From an uncultured Oscillospiraceae bacterium (GTDB lineage Bacteria; Bacillota; Clostridia; Oscillospirales; Oscillospiraceae): 12,532 nt of DNA. The stretch is taken from contig CAKUEH010000048.1 of assembly GCA_934646185.1 (NCBI GenBank), forward strand, positions 1 through 12,532, read 5' to 3'. The notes beneath the pieces are model-generated. The model did no database searches. It saw only the letters and a list, made by a program, of their open reading frames with translations, and had not been told where the DNA came from. Positions within the stretch are counted from its first letter, which is position 1, and every line of letters starts with the position of its first letter. The translations under genes and the position numbers were made by a program. Positions 1 through 5,613 of this stretch are shown piece by piece.

Positions 1-86
1 TCGGTTTCGTACTCCGCGGGTGCTTCCAGTGTAACTTGCCCATTCTCGCTCAGCGAAAAGCCATAATAGCCGGTATATGGAGCCGT
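1..86 (-). pseudogene. Possible minus-strand coding fragment at left edge
   Basis: On the minus strand, bases 86 down to 3 form an open frame that reads like protein, containing TGYYGFSLSENGQVTLEAP and running off the left edge. A stop lies just upstream at 87-89 and there is no start codon, so it cannot be a complete gene. It abuts the 5'-truncated forward gene at 77. I infer a fragment joined by an inversion or insertion breakpoint. No family is recognised and chance openness of this short stretch cannot be excluded. Confidence 0.25.
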
Positions 87-601
87 TCACGGTCTACCCG
101 GAGCTGTCCTCCACCTATGTGTTTGCCCGCAGTCCTAAAAACGAAAAAGAAATGGTGTTTGTGGAACGGGTGATTTTTCCGCGCCTGATCGATTTCTACA
201 CCTATGACCTGATGAACGGATTGCACCACGGCCACGCGCCCAGCCAGTGCCAAGGCTGCGGAAGATACTTTCTGACCACCAACGGTCACATCCCTAAATA
301 CTGCGACGGCGTCGCACCGCAGGACAGCCGCTATACCTGCCGGCAGTACGGCGCGATGATGCACCAGAAGGAGCAGAACAAGCAGCACCCGGTCTACCGC
401 CTGTTCACCACCCGCACCGACACCATCCGCAAGCATCACCAGAGAGGGAAGATCTCCGATGACCTGCGGCGGGAGGCACTGTATCTGGCGGGGAGCTACC
501 GGGACAAGGCACTGATGGACAACGACTATGCCGCTGACGGATATGCGCGGGACATGGAATTGGAACACATTTACGCGGAGGCAGAAAAGCGGCTGAAATG
601 A
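77..601 (+). CDS. DUF6076-like zinc-finger protein, 5'-truncated
   Basis: The 174-residue product has a four-cysteine zinc-binding pattern: C58-x2-C61, then C76 and C88, around GRYFLTTNGH and the following CRQYG. This matches my memory of DUF6076-type proteins common in Clostridia, whose function is unknown; the cysteines imply a structural zinc and perhaps nucleic acid binding. Those proteins are usually longer, with an N-terminal part missing here. The frame is open back to 35 with no convincing ribosome binding site before the ATG at 77, so this is probably a truncated C-terminal portion that may not be expressed. The sigma-factor gene follows after 16 bases, which suggests one operon. Confidence is high that the frame is real and moderate for the family name. 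Confidence 0.75.
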   Translation: MEPFTVYPELSSTYVFARSPKNEKEMVFVERVIFPRLIDFYTYDLMNGLHHGHAPSQCQGCGRYFLTTNGHIPKYCDGVAPQDSRYTCRQYGAMMHQKEQNKQHPVYRLFTTRTDTIRKHHQRGKISDDLRREALYLAGSYRDKALMDNDYAADGYARDMELEHIYAEAEKRLK

Positions 602-617
602 GGAAGGGGGCGTTCCT

Positions 618-1559
618 GTGACGAAAAATATGTACACCGTTGCCGGGGACGGCCCCTGCAATGAAGAGCTGGCTTTGCGGATGCAAGCCGGAGACAAAAA
701 CGCCGCGGAGCGGCTCGTCTCACAGAACGAGGGTTACCTCACCGAACTGGCGCGGGCGTACACACCGTGGTGTGAGATGGAGGATTTGAAGCAGGAGGCG
801 GCGCTGGCGCTGCTGGACGCGGCAGGGCGCTTTGATCCCGCTTACGGAACGAAGCTGCTGACCTATGCGACGCCCGCGATAGAAGCGGCGCTGTCCGACT
901 ACGCCGCGCGGTATTCTTCCTCTCTGCCCATTCCCATAAGCCGGTACAATCAACTGCGCAGGGTGGCATACCTCTGCGCCGAGGGATGGGACGCATTTGA
1001 TGCTGAGTTGGCCAAGGTGGTGTGCGGAGATCTGAATGTATCTGCCAAGGTAGCTGGGGCGTTGATAAAGGAATACTGGACGCTGTTTTGCGTCCGGCAG
1101 TTGGGTGACGATGTGTTCTTCGTCAGCTGCGGCGGCGATCCCGCCGTGGCCTATGATCGCCTGATGCGCCGGACGCTGCTGATGCAGCGGATGGAGAATG
1201 CGCTGACGCCCAGAGAACTGAATCTGGTGCGAAGCTACCTTGGCATCGGTCAGCCGGACGAGATCGGCATGACTTTTCAGGAGCTGGCCATTCGGCTCAA
1301 CTACAACGGCCCCAGCGGCGCGGAGAAGGCGTATAAGGCCGCGCTGCGAAAATTAAAAAAAGATTTGTACGTCGGAGCCTATGGTCGGTGGCTCTCCGCA
1401 CAGAAAGCTATCCGTGCAGCCAAAGCAGAGGTGGAGCAAGATGCGGGGCATGGCACAACGCCGCAGAGAACATGGCTGGATGAAAAGGAGTTAAGATTGC
1501 CGCTATGGATGAGTATTGGGCAGACGATGGCGAAGCTCCCAAGTGGCGACAGGATATGA
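618..1559 (+). CDS. Sigma-70-family RNA polymerase sigma factor
   Basis: The 313-residue product resembles a sigma-70-family factor, which binds core RNA polymerase and selects promoters. Residues 15-110 look like region 2: an acidic and aromatic segment (EMEDLKQEAALALLDAAGRFDP), then TYATPAIEAAL and a basic ISRYNQLRR stretch. Residues 193-252 look like region 4 (ALTPRELNLV, then a helix-turn-helix near FQELAIRLNYN and a basic KALRKLKK-like end). The GTG start at 618 follows AGGAAGGGGG at a proper distance; ATG at 630 is an alternative. Coupling to the DUF6076-like gene suggests an accessory factor of an integrated element. The C-terminal tail past residue 285 overlaps another small ORF in a second frame and may have been altered by the acetyltransferase graft. 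No anti-sigma gene is adjacent. Confidence 0.8.
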   Translation: MTKNMYTVAGDGPCNEELALRMQAGDKNAAERLVSQNEGYLTELARAYTPWCEMEDLKQEAALALLDAAGRFDPAYGTKLLTYATPAIEAALSDYAARYSSSLPIPISRYNQLRRVAYLCAEGWDAFDAELAKVVCGDLNVSAKVAGALIKEYWTLFCVRQLGDDVFFVSCGGDPAVAYDRLMRRTLLMQRMENALTPRELNLVRSYLGIGQPDEIGMTFQELAIRLNYNGPSGAEKAYKAALRKLKKDLYVGAYGRWLSAQKAIRAAKAEVEQDAGHGTTPQRTWLDEKELRLPLWMSIGQTMAKLPSGDRI

Positions 1560-1582
1560 TAATTGGGGGAAAGATAAAATGA
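1505..1582 (+). CDS. Short ORF overlapping sigma 3' end (25 aa)
   Basis: A 25-codon frame starting at ATG 1505 encodes MDEYWADDGEAPKWRQD followed by a short tail. It overlaps the sigma gene's last 55 bases in another frame and ends in TGA at 1580-1582, which overlaps the ATG of the acetyltransferase gene. The acidic, tryptophan-containing start looks more protein-like than the sigma tail in the other frame. I infer it is the start of a once longer downstream gene cut off when the AT-rich acetyltransferase segment arrived; it may now only couple translation. Confidence 0.4.
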   Translation: MDEYWADDGEAPKWRQDMIIGGKIK

Positions 1583-2013
1583 TAGAGCTACGAACAATCA
1601 ACGAGAATAACTACACAGACTGTCTTAATCTTAAAGCCAGCGTTGCAAATGAAAATTTTGTGGATTCTGTGGCGTATTCTCTGGCAGAAGCATGGGCTCA
1701 TTATAAAGACACCAAGCCATTTGCAATTTATGCTGATGAAACAATGATTGGCTTTGTTTCAATGTATGTTGGTGAAGAAAACTATCAAATAATCAATTTT
1801 CTTATTGATGATGCCTATCAAAAAAAGGGGTATGGAACTGCTGCTGCCAAACTCTGTATTGATTTCCTTTATAAAGAATACAAAGCAAGACGAGTTTCAG
1901 CTCCTGTAAATCAGTGCCATACAGCTGCGCAGAAGTTTTGGACAAAGTTGGGATTTGCCTATTCAGATTCCGTTGAAGATGGATATGTATTTATGAGATT
2001 GAATTTAGTGTAG
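1579..2013 (+). CDS. GNAT N-acetyltransferase (spermine/spermidine-type)
   Basis: The 144-residue product is a complete GNAT-fold acetyltransferase, which moves an acetyl group from acetyl-CoA to an amine. The acetyl-CoA pyrophosphate loop is QKKGYG (81-86) within INFLIDDAYQKKGYGTAAA, and the C-terminal AAQKFWTKLGF (116-126) is the usual motif B region. The N-terminal layout (NYTDCLNLKASVANENFV) resembles the BltD/PaiA-like polyamine acetyltransferases, so a polyamine substrate is plausible but not proven. The ATG at 1579 is chosen because GGGGGAAAG lies just upstream; an in-frame ATG at 1516 has no such site. The segment is clearly more AT-rich than the sigma gene before it, a sign of separate acquisition. 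Confidence 0.88.
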   Translation: MIELRTINENNYTDCLNLKASVANENFVDSVAYSLAEAWAHYKDTKPFAIYADETMIGFVSMYVGEENYQIINFLIDDAYQKKGYGTAAAKLCIDFLYKEYKARRVSAPVNQCHTAAQKFWTKLGFAYSDSVEDGYVFMRLNLV

Positions 2014-2063
2014 CAGATAAGGAAAATTAGGCACTCATACATAACCAATATCTTTAATTTAGG

Positions 2064-2240
2064 GAAACGGGCGAGACGACGCCGAATATCGAAACCCTGA
2101 AACTGCTCTCAAAACTCTTCGATGTTTCCATCAATACGCTGCTCGGCTCACCGAGACAGCTTATCTGCCAATGCTGCGGGATGCCGCTTGCGGACGGCGA
2201 TATCAGCAGGGAGGCGGACGGCTTCTTCAATGAGGAATAG
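2064..2240 (+). pseudogene. Fragment of XRE-family regulator with zinc-ribbon tail
   Basis: The frame reads ETGETTPNIETLKLLSKLFDVS followed by INTLLG, the classic end of an XRE/Cro helix-turn-helix domain. Next comes ICQCCGMPL, the first knuckle of a C-terminal zinc ribbon. The recognition helix and everything before it are missing, and the frame stops at a TAG in 2238-2240 right after NEE, where intact relatives continue into a second cysteine pair. Both ends are therefore broken and DNA binding is lost. It is a remnant between the acetyltransferase and Fic segments, and marks two recombination edges, near 2062 and 2238. Confidence 0.75.
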
Positions 2241-2347
2241 GAATAAGAATTTTATCATTGGGTATTTCGCAACAGCGTATTACTTGTTATACCAATAACT
2301 TCGGAGTAAGGCGACACTTGAAAATTATCACAAACCTATTTTCCCTC

Positions 2348-2376
2348 TTGCAATTTTGGGCATACTCCATTATACT
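2348..2376 (+). promoter_or_regulatory. Sigma-A-type promoter for the Fic gene
   Basis: TTGCAA (2348-2353) and TATACT (2371-2376) are separated by exactly 17 bases. Transcription would start near 2383, giving a leader of about 38 bases before the Fic ATG at 2421. It is one of the best-formed promoters in the window. Confidence 0.7.
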
Positions 2377-2392
2377 GATACTTGTTGATACT
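2376..2392 (+). promoter_or_regulatory. Tandem TGATACT repeats, candidate operator
   Basis: TGATACT occurs at 2376-2382 and again at 2386-2392, a 10-base period that puts both copies on one face of the helix. They overlap the end of the -10 box and the expected start site of the Fic promoter, where a bound repressor would block transcription. That role is inferred from position only. Confidence 0.4.
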
Positions 2393-2420
2393 AATTGCAA
2401 TCAGGGACGGAGGCGCTTTC

Positions 2421-3593
2421 ATGGATGCCGCATTGTTTACCAAGATGCTGTCCGACAAAAACATTCTGGATTTGAGAAAGCTCGGCTATAAATTCCCACA
2501 GGCCGACATCAAAGAGTTCACGGAGCTGCTAAAAAACGGCTTCTATCATTCGCTGCCGCTCAAGGACTTCTCCGGACAGAGCATCGTCTATTTGAGCAGC
2601 ATTGCACAGGTGCGCCTTTCTGCCGCCAAGGTGCTTTTGACGCCGCAGAACAGCACACAGCTTTACGGAGTCAAGGCGATGGAGGAGGAGATCGTTTCCA
2701 CCTTCACAATCGAACAGGTGGACTTCACACGTGACAGTGTCCGTAAGATCCTCTCCGGTTTAGCTCCCACAGATGAAAGCGAAAGCCGCATTTTTGGCAT
2801 GAAAAAGGGGCTGGAGTTTATCAGCGACCCGGCGAACCAAATCACCGAGGAGTCAATCTATCATCTCTACGAAATGGCGATTGGAGCCTATCTTCCCGAG
2901 GAAGACCGGCTGCTGCCCGGACATTTCTACCGGCATGACAGCGTGTATGTGGTCGGCGCAAAGGTGGAGCACACGGGCCTTCCCTGGCAGGCACTGCCGG
3001 AGCGCATGGGAGAACTGGTCGCGTTTATCCGCGAGGATTCCGAGATCAACGACCTGCTGAAAGCGGCGCTGATCCACTTCTACATCGCGTATCTGCACCC
3101 ATACTTTGACGGCAACGGCAGAATGGCGCGGCTGATGCATTTGTGGTATCTGGTGCAGCAGGGGTATTCCTCTGCGCTGTTCGTGCCGCTCTCCGAGTAT
3201 ATCAACAAAAGCCGCAAGGGGTATTATGACGCCTATACGCTGGTGGAGGAGAACGCGAGGATCAGCGGTGTGGTGGACGCAACACCGTTTTTGGCTTATT
3301 TTATCGAAAATGTATATCATAAACTGAACGGGGCACTTCCGGCTGCTCAGACGACGGAGGCATTTCAAGAAGCCCTGTCCCATGGACAGGTCACTGAGAA
3401 GGAGAGAGCACTGTGGGAGTTTGTCCTCTCGGCTTACGGCGGCGCGGAGTTCTCCACCAAGCAGCTGGAAAAGGACTTCGGAAATGCCGCCTACGCAACG
3501 ATCCGCAGCTTTGTCTTGAAATTTGAAAAGCTGGGACTGCTCAAATCGACGCGGTATGGGAATCGCGTGAAGTATGCAGTTCGTGTATGCTGA
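2421..3593 (+). CDS. Fic-domain protein with C-terminal winged helix
   Basis: The 390-residue product carries the Fic catalytic motif HPYFDGNGR (226-234), in which the histidine acts as catalytic base and the loop binds nucleotide phosphates. Fic enzymes usually move AMP from ATP to target proteins. An inhibitory-helix candidate, TFTIEQ (94-99), lies N-terminal to the core as in class II Fic proteins, but the usual Gly/Asn after the glutamate is Gln. The last 70 or so residues (ERALWEFVLSAYGG, QLEKDFG, KLGLLKSTRYGN) look like a winged-helix domain. The ATG at 2421 follows GGACGGAGG; an in-frame ATG at 2382 sits almost on the predicted transcription start and is less likely. The gene has its own promoter and probably regulates itself through the winged helix. 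The target is unknown. Confidence 0.9.
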   Translation: MDAALFTKMLSDKNILDLRKLGYKFPQADIKEFTELLKNGFYHSLPLKDFSGQSIVYLSSIAQVRLSAAKVLLTPQNSTQLYGVKAMEEEIVSTFTIEQVDFTRDSVRKILSGLAPTDESESRIFGMKKGLEFISDPANQITEESIYHLYEMAIGAYLPEEDRLLPGHFYRHDSVYVVGAKVEHTGLPWQALPERMGELVAFIREDSEINDLLKAALIHFYIAYLHPYFDGNGRMARLMHLWYLVQQGYSSALFVPLSEYINKSRKGYYDAYTLVEENARISGVVDATPFLAYFIENVYHKLNGALPAAQTTEAFQEALSHGQVTEKERALWEFVLSAYGGAEFSTKQLEKDFGNAAYATIRSFVLKFEKLGLLKSTRYGNRVKYAVRVC

Positions 3594-3791
3594 AAACGGG
3601 CGCGGCTCCATTAGATTGGCATGACCTGCGAGAGGCTCAGACAGCTATTTGACTATCTTCCTTGCTGGGACGGATAACGAGAATATTCAGAGATGCATCA
3701 GGACAGGAAACAGAATGAATAACTACCTTGTTGGAAAACTTTCGGAAGAGAAGTACGGAGAAATATCAGAGCCATCATAGGGGGACGGAAT

Positions 3792-3932
3792 TTGGATAGC
3801 AAATTAATTGATCTCTTTAGAGAAAAAGTAAGGATTGCGGATCTTTCGGCATGTAATTCACCGGAGGAAGTTTATGTTGTTCTAAAGGCTGGATTTTTTG
3901 CAAAAAATAGTGATTTGCGTAGGCAAACGTGA
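3792..3932 (+). CDS. Small ORF, faint Nif11-like resemblance (46 aa)
   Basis: A 46-codon frame from TTG 3792 is preceded by a GGGGGA stretch. It encodes a helix-prone peptide with LSACNSPEEVYVVLKAGFF in the middle. The pattern L-x2-C-x-SPEE-V-then-AGF recalls the N-terminal domain of Nif11-like leader peptides and related small proteins. However, there is no double-glycine cleavage motif, no core peptide and no modification enzyme nearby. It could equally be the truncated start of an unrelated gene. Confidence 0.3.
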   Translation: MDSKLIDLFREKVRIADLSACNSPEEVYVVLKAGFFAKNSDLRRQT

Positions 3933-3939
3933 AATTCCT

Positions 3940-3967
3940 TTTACTCTCGGACATTTCATGCTATACT
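3940..3967 (+). promoter_or_regulatory. Promoter of the synthetase operon
   Basis: A consensus-like -10 box, TATACT (3962-3967), has a weaker -35, TTTACT (3940-3945), 16 bases upstream. The predicted start near 3974 leaves a 33-base leader with AGAGGTG before the ATG at 4007. Confidence 0.55.
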
Positions 3968-4006
3968 ATAAATAGCAGCAGAGGTATTCAGTAGAGGTGT
4001 TTTAAT

Positions 4007-4594
4007 ATGAATTTGTTTATTCCAAAAGACACTCTGGACTTACTATCTTATCGATCGACACTTGGGCAGAGCCTGAAACAAATATCTCTAAGCTCAACAC
4101 CAATCGATAGGATTCTCGATGATATTGCAAAGTATAGAGCAGGGTATATTGATACACTAGTTCAGGAAAATTTAATAGGTTCCCGCTTCAAAAGCGATGA
4201 CTCCATCATGCGGAAATATGAAAAGACGCTCGCCAATCACGGCGGCTTTAAGCAGTGCTTTAATGATGTGCTTGGATTCCGGCTTCGCTTCGACGAGTAT
4301 CCTAACGACTTCCCAGACTATTTTAGAGTCGTTGATTTGCGGAACGGAAAACAGGTAGATGATGGTTATCGTGCGATTCACCTTTATTATCAGAGGGATA
4401 GTTTAGCATACCCGATAGAAGTGCAGCTATGGTGTGGCAAAGATTATTACTTCAACCTCTGGAGCCACCAGTATGTCTACAAGTACAAAAGCCCGGAAAT
4501 CGGAAAAAAGCTTTATCAGGAGTATATTGCCGGTTTGATCAAAACTGAGCAGGACTTCCAAAAGAGATTGGAGGCGTTTGACAATGGGCGATAA
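4007..4594 (+). CDS. Small RelA/SpoT-type alarmone synthetase-like protein
   Basis: The 195-residue product has the RelA/SpoT synthetase motifs in order. The ATP-binding segment is RFKSDDSIMRKYEK (60-73), NDVLGFRLRF is the GFRI-like strand, DGYRAIHLYY (119-128) is the GYRSIH motif, and PIEVQLW (136-142) supplies the catalytic glutamate E138, followed by an LWSHQYVYKYK end. There is no hydrolase (HD), TGS or ACT domain, so it is a stand-alone small synthetase. Family members transfer pyrophosphate from ATP to GTP/GDP; toxic members modify ATP/ADP pools or the tRNA CCA end. The loop around VQLWCGKDYYFNLW diverges from housekeeping RelP/RelQ. The overlapping downstream gene suggests a toxin with its partner. 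Its exact substrate is not predictable from sequence. Confidence 0.8.
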   Translation: MNLFIPKDTLDLLSYRSTLGQSLKQISLSSTPIDRILDDIAKYRAGYIDTLVQENLIGSRFKSDDSIMRKYEKTLANHGGFKQCFNDVLGFRLRFDEYPNDFPDYFRVVDLRNGKQVDDGYRAIHLYYQRDSLAYPIEVQLWCGKDYYFNLWSHQYVYKYKSPEIGKKLYQEYIAGLIKTEQDFQKRLEAFDNGR

Positions 4595-4829
4595 AAAGAT
4601 ATACATCGTTGCAAAAATCTTTGATCAGCAGGGCTGCCTTGCCTACCTTTGCAAGACGCCCAACGAGGCCCGCTGCCTTCCCGGAACGCTGGAGGCACTG
4701 AGGGCGGATGGGGTGCAGATCGTTATTCTGGATTCTCCCGAAATCTATTCTGAGTACGCGCCATACACCTACATCGAGGATATGAAAGAGTTCATTGATA
4801 AGGTTGCGCAAATGAACCGAGTCGCGTGA
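4584..4829 (+). CDS. Small partner protein, DUF6718-like (81 aa)
   Basis: The gene overlaps the synthetase by 11 bases and is clearly cotranscribed. ATG 4584 is chosen because GGAGG lies 10 bases upstream; the in-frame TTG at 4578 is too close to that site. The product is a single small domain: a strand-like start (KIYIVAKIFD), a helix with YLCKTPNEARCLPGTLEAL, a second strand (GVQIVILD), then PYTYIEDMKEFIDKVA. From memory it resembles the Firmicute family DUF6718, for which no function is established. Gene order and size fit an antitoxin or regulator for the synthetase, which is inference. A stem-loop terminator follows within 50 bases. Confidence 0.7.
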   Translation: MGDKKIYIVAKIFDQQGCLAYLCKTPNEARCLPGTLEALRADGVQIVILDSPEIYSEYAPYTYIEDMKEFIDKVAQMNRVA

Positions 4830-4873
4830 CCCGCAAGGCGTGCGGACTACTATTTGACTACTACCGCGAAAAA

Positions 4874-4912
4874 CCTCGGGAGCCTTGCCCTGTAAGGCTT
4901 TCGAGGCTTTTC
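4874..4912 (+). terminator. Intrinsic terminator after the synthetase operon
   Basis: A two-part stem pairs CCTCG (4874-4878) with CGAGG (4902-4906) and AGCCTT (4881-4886) with AAGGCT (4894-4899), with a small internal loop between them. It is followed by CTTTTCTTC. It lies 45 bases past the partner gene's stop. Confidence 0.6.
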
Positions 4913-4945
4913 TTCAAAATGCCGGAAAACTGTGCGATACCAACC

Positions 4946-4970
4946 AAACCCTTGCGCCGCAAGGCTTTCC
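4946..4970 (+). repeat. Imperfect 25-base repeat, copy 1
   Basis: Bases 4946-4970 match 8654-8678 at 21 of 25 positions, sharing AAACCCTTGCG at the start and then CAAG and CTTT. This copy is also a hairpin (CCTTGC / GCAAGG with a three-base loop), and the terminator at 4874-4912 has a related core. It lies about 20-40 bases upstream of the orphan tRNA half, so it may be a recombinase arm site or simply a recurring hairpin. Confidence 0.5.
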
Positions 4971-4988
4971 GGTTTGACGGCCTGATAA

Positions 4989-5033
4989 CTCCGACTCCAA
5001 AGGCCGCTGGTTCGAATCCAGTCGGGCATACCA
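4989..5033 (+). other. Orphan 3' half of tRNA-Arg(CCG), putative attachment site
   Basis: Bases 4989-5033 read as the second half of a tRNA: anticodon loop CTCCGAC with U33 and anticodon CCG, 3' anticodon strand TCCAA, variable loop AGGCC, T-arm GCTGG-TTCGAAT-CCAGT, acceptor strand CGGGCAT, discriminator A, and encoded CCA. The five bases before the loop (GATAA) cannot pair with TCCAA, and no complementary 5' acceptor strand or D-arm lies upstream, so it is not a working gene. Integrases that enter tRNA genes in the anticodon region leave just such a duplicated 3' half at the far end of the inserted element. Confidence 0.7.
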
Positions 5034-5061
5034 AAATGTGTTGATGAAAGATGCAACGCAG

Positions 5062-5089
5062 AAAACGCCGCACAAAAGTGCGGCGTTTT
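5062..5089 (+). terminator. Strong intrinsic terminator, bidirectional
   Basis: A perfect 12-base stem (AAAACGCCGCAC at 5062-5073, GTGCGGCGTTTT at 5078-5089) closes an AAAA loop. A-rich and T-rich ends on both sides let it work in either direction. It lies 28 bases past the tRNA-Arg half and may originally have terminated that tRNA transcript. Confidence 0.8.
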
Positions 5090-5250
5090 CGCATATAATG
5101 CGCCACTTTTGGAATGAAAAAGTTGCAAAAACTCGATTTTTCAAAATTTCAGTTTTGCCCCGCGAGAGGCGACATTTTGAAGATGCGCCCTGCCAGATTT
5201 GTGGTCTGGTGTGGTTCGAACACCGAGGCTTAAAAAAGAATAAGAAGGCA
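5090..5250. other. Gene-free stretch with inverted repeats
   Basis: No ORF here looks like a gene on either strand. Visible structures are an imperfect inverted repeat, GCAAAAACT (from 5126) against AGTTTTGC (ending 5158), and a small one, GGTGT (5207-5211) against ACACC (5219-5223), around GGTTCGA. The second looks slightly like a T-arm but cannot form one with a seven-base loop. Function is unknown; recombinase binding or an untranslated RNA are possible. Confidence 0.4.
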
Positions 5251-5295
5251 GGCCGCCGTTCGGCTCCCTATGTGGGAGCGGACGGCGGCCTTTTT
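5251..5295 (+). terminator. Very strong intrinsic terminator
   Basis: A long stem pairs GGCCGCCGT (5251-5259) with ACGGCGGCC (5282-5290), with an inner GCTCCC / GGGAGC stem, followed by TTTTT. It isolates the recombinase cassette from upstream transcription. Confidence 0.85.
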
Positions 5296-5419
5296 CGACT
5301 CATAGGTGCTTATGTTGCTTTCGCTTCGTTTGTCTATCATTCCTTGGTGGTGTTGGTAATAGCTTTTGCTGGACCTTTCGGATATGCTTGCGTTACAAAA
5401 AACGAGGAGGTATCCGAGA

Positions 5420-5542
5420 ATGGCAACCACTAAAAACTTGTGTGCTCAGATTCCCATCGACCTACATGAGCGGGTCAGTGAAGAACGAGAACGGCTGGGT
5501 CAGACCACCAGTGAGTACATCACAAATCTCATCCAAGAATAA
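5420..5542 (+). CDS. Small ribbon-helix-helix-like protein (40 aa)
   Basis: The 40-residue product begins MATTKNLCAQIPIDLHERV and continues with an EERERLGQTTSEYITNLI helix. A short beta strand followed by two helices is the ribbon-helix-helix layout used by small DNA-binding regulators of plasmids and integrative elements. GAGGAGG at 5404-5410 is an excellent ribosome binding site for the ATG at 5420. From memory, similar short proteins sit in Clostridial mobile elements and some run about ten residues longer, so this may be slightly truncated. It heads the recombinase operon and probably regulates it or helps shape the recombination complex. Confidence 0.65.
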   Translation: MATTKNLCAQIPIDLHERVSEERERLGQTTSEYITNLIQE

Positions 5543-5613
5543 ACGGGATCGTCCGTCAGTTCCGGGACCATGAACAGCCCAGCTGCACTGCCTACACGCC
5601 CTCTGCGGAGGTC

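Larger units (their letters stand above)
3594..4006. other. Debris zone with three short ORFs
   Basis: These 413 bases between the Fic and synthetase genes hold no full gene. Three short forward frames occur: 3621-3677 (18 codons, begins MTCERLRQLFDYL), 3715-3780 (21 codons, begins MNNYLVGKLSEEKYG) and 3792-3932 (46 codons, listed separately). Upstream of the synthetase promoter is a small inverted repeat, TTTGC (3914-3918) and GCAAA (3923-3927). I see no clear terminator after the Fic gene. It looks like decayed remains of one or more inserted genes. Confidence 0.5.

Noticed and set aside
50..697. Long minus-strand frame of 215 codons
   Set aside because: It lies antisense to the DUF6076-like gene, whose cysteine motif and coupling to the sigma gene identify the true strand. 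The product is valine-rich shadow sequence.
4850..5144. Minus-strand frames containing a LDSNQRPLESELSG-like peptide
   Set aside because: This peptide is the well-known false translation of antisense tRNA sequence. It comes from the tRNA-Arg half and is not a gene.
5200..5225. Possible tRNA T-arm around GGTTCGAACACC
   Set aside because: With a standard seven-base T-loop the closing stem does not pair, and no acceptor strand or CCA follows.
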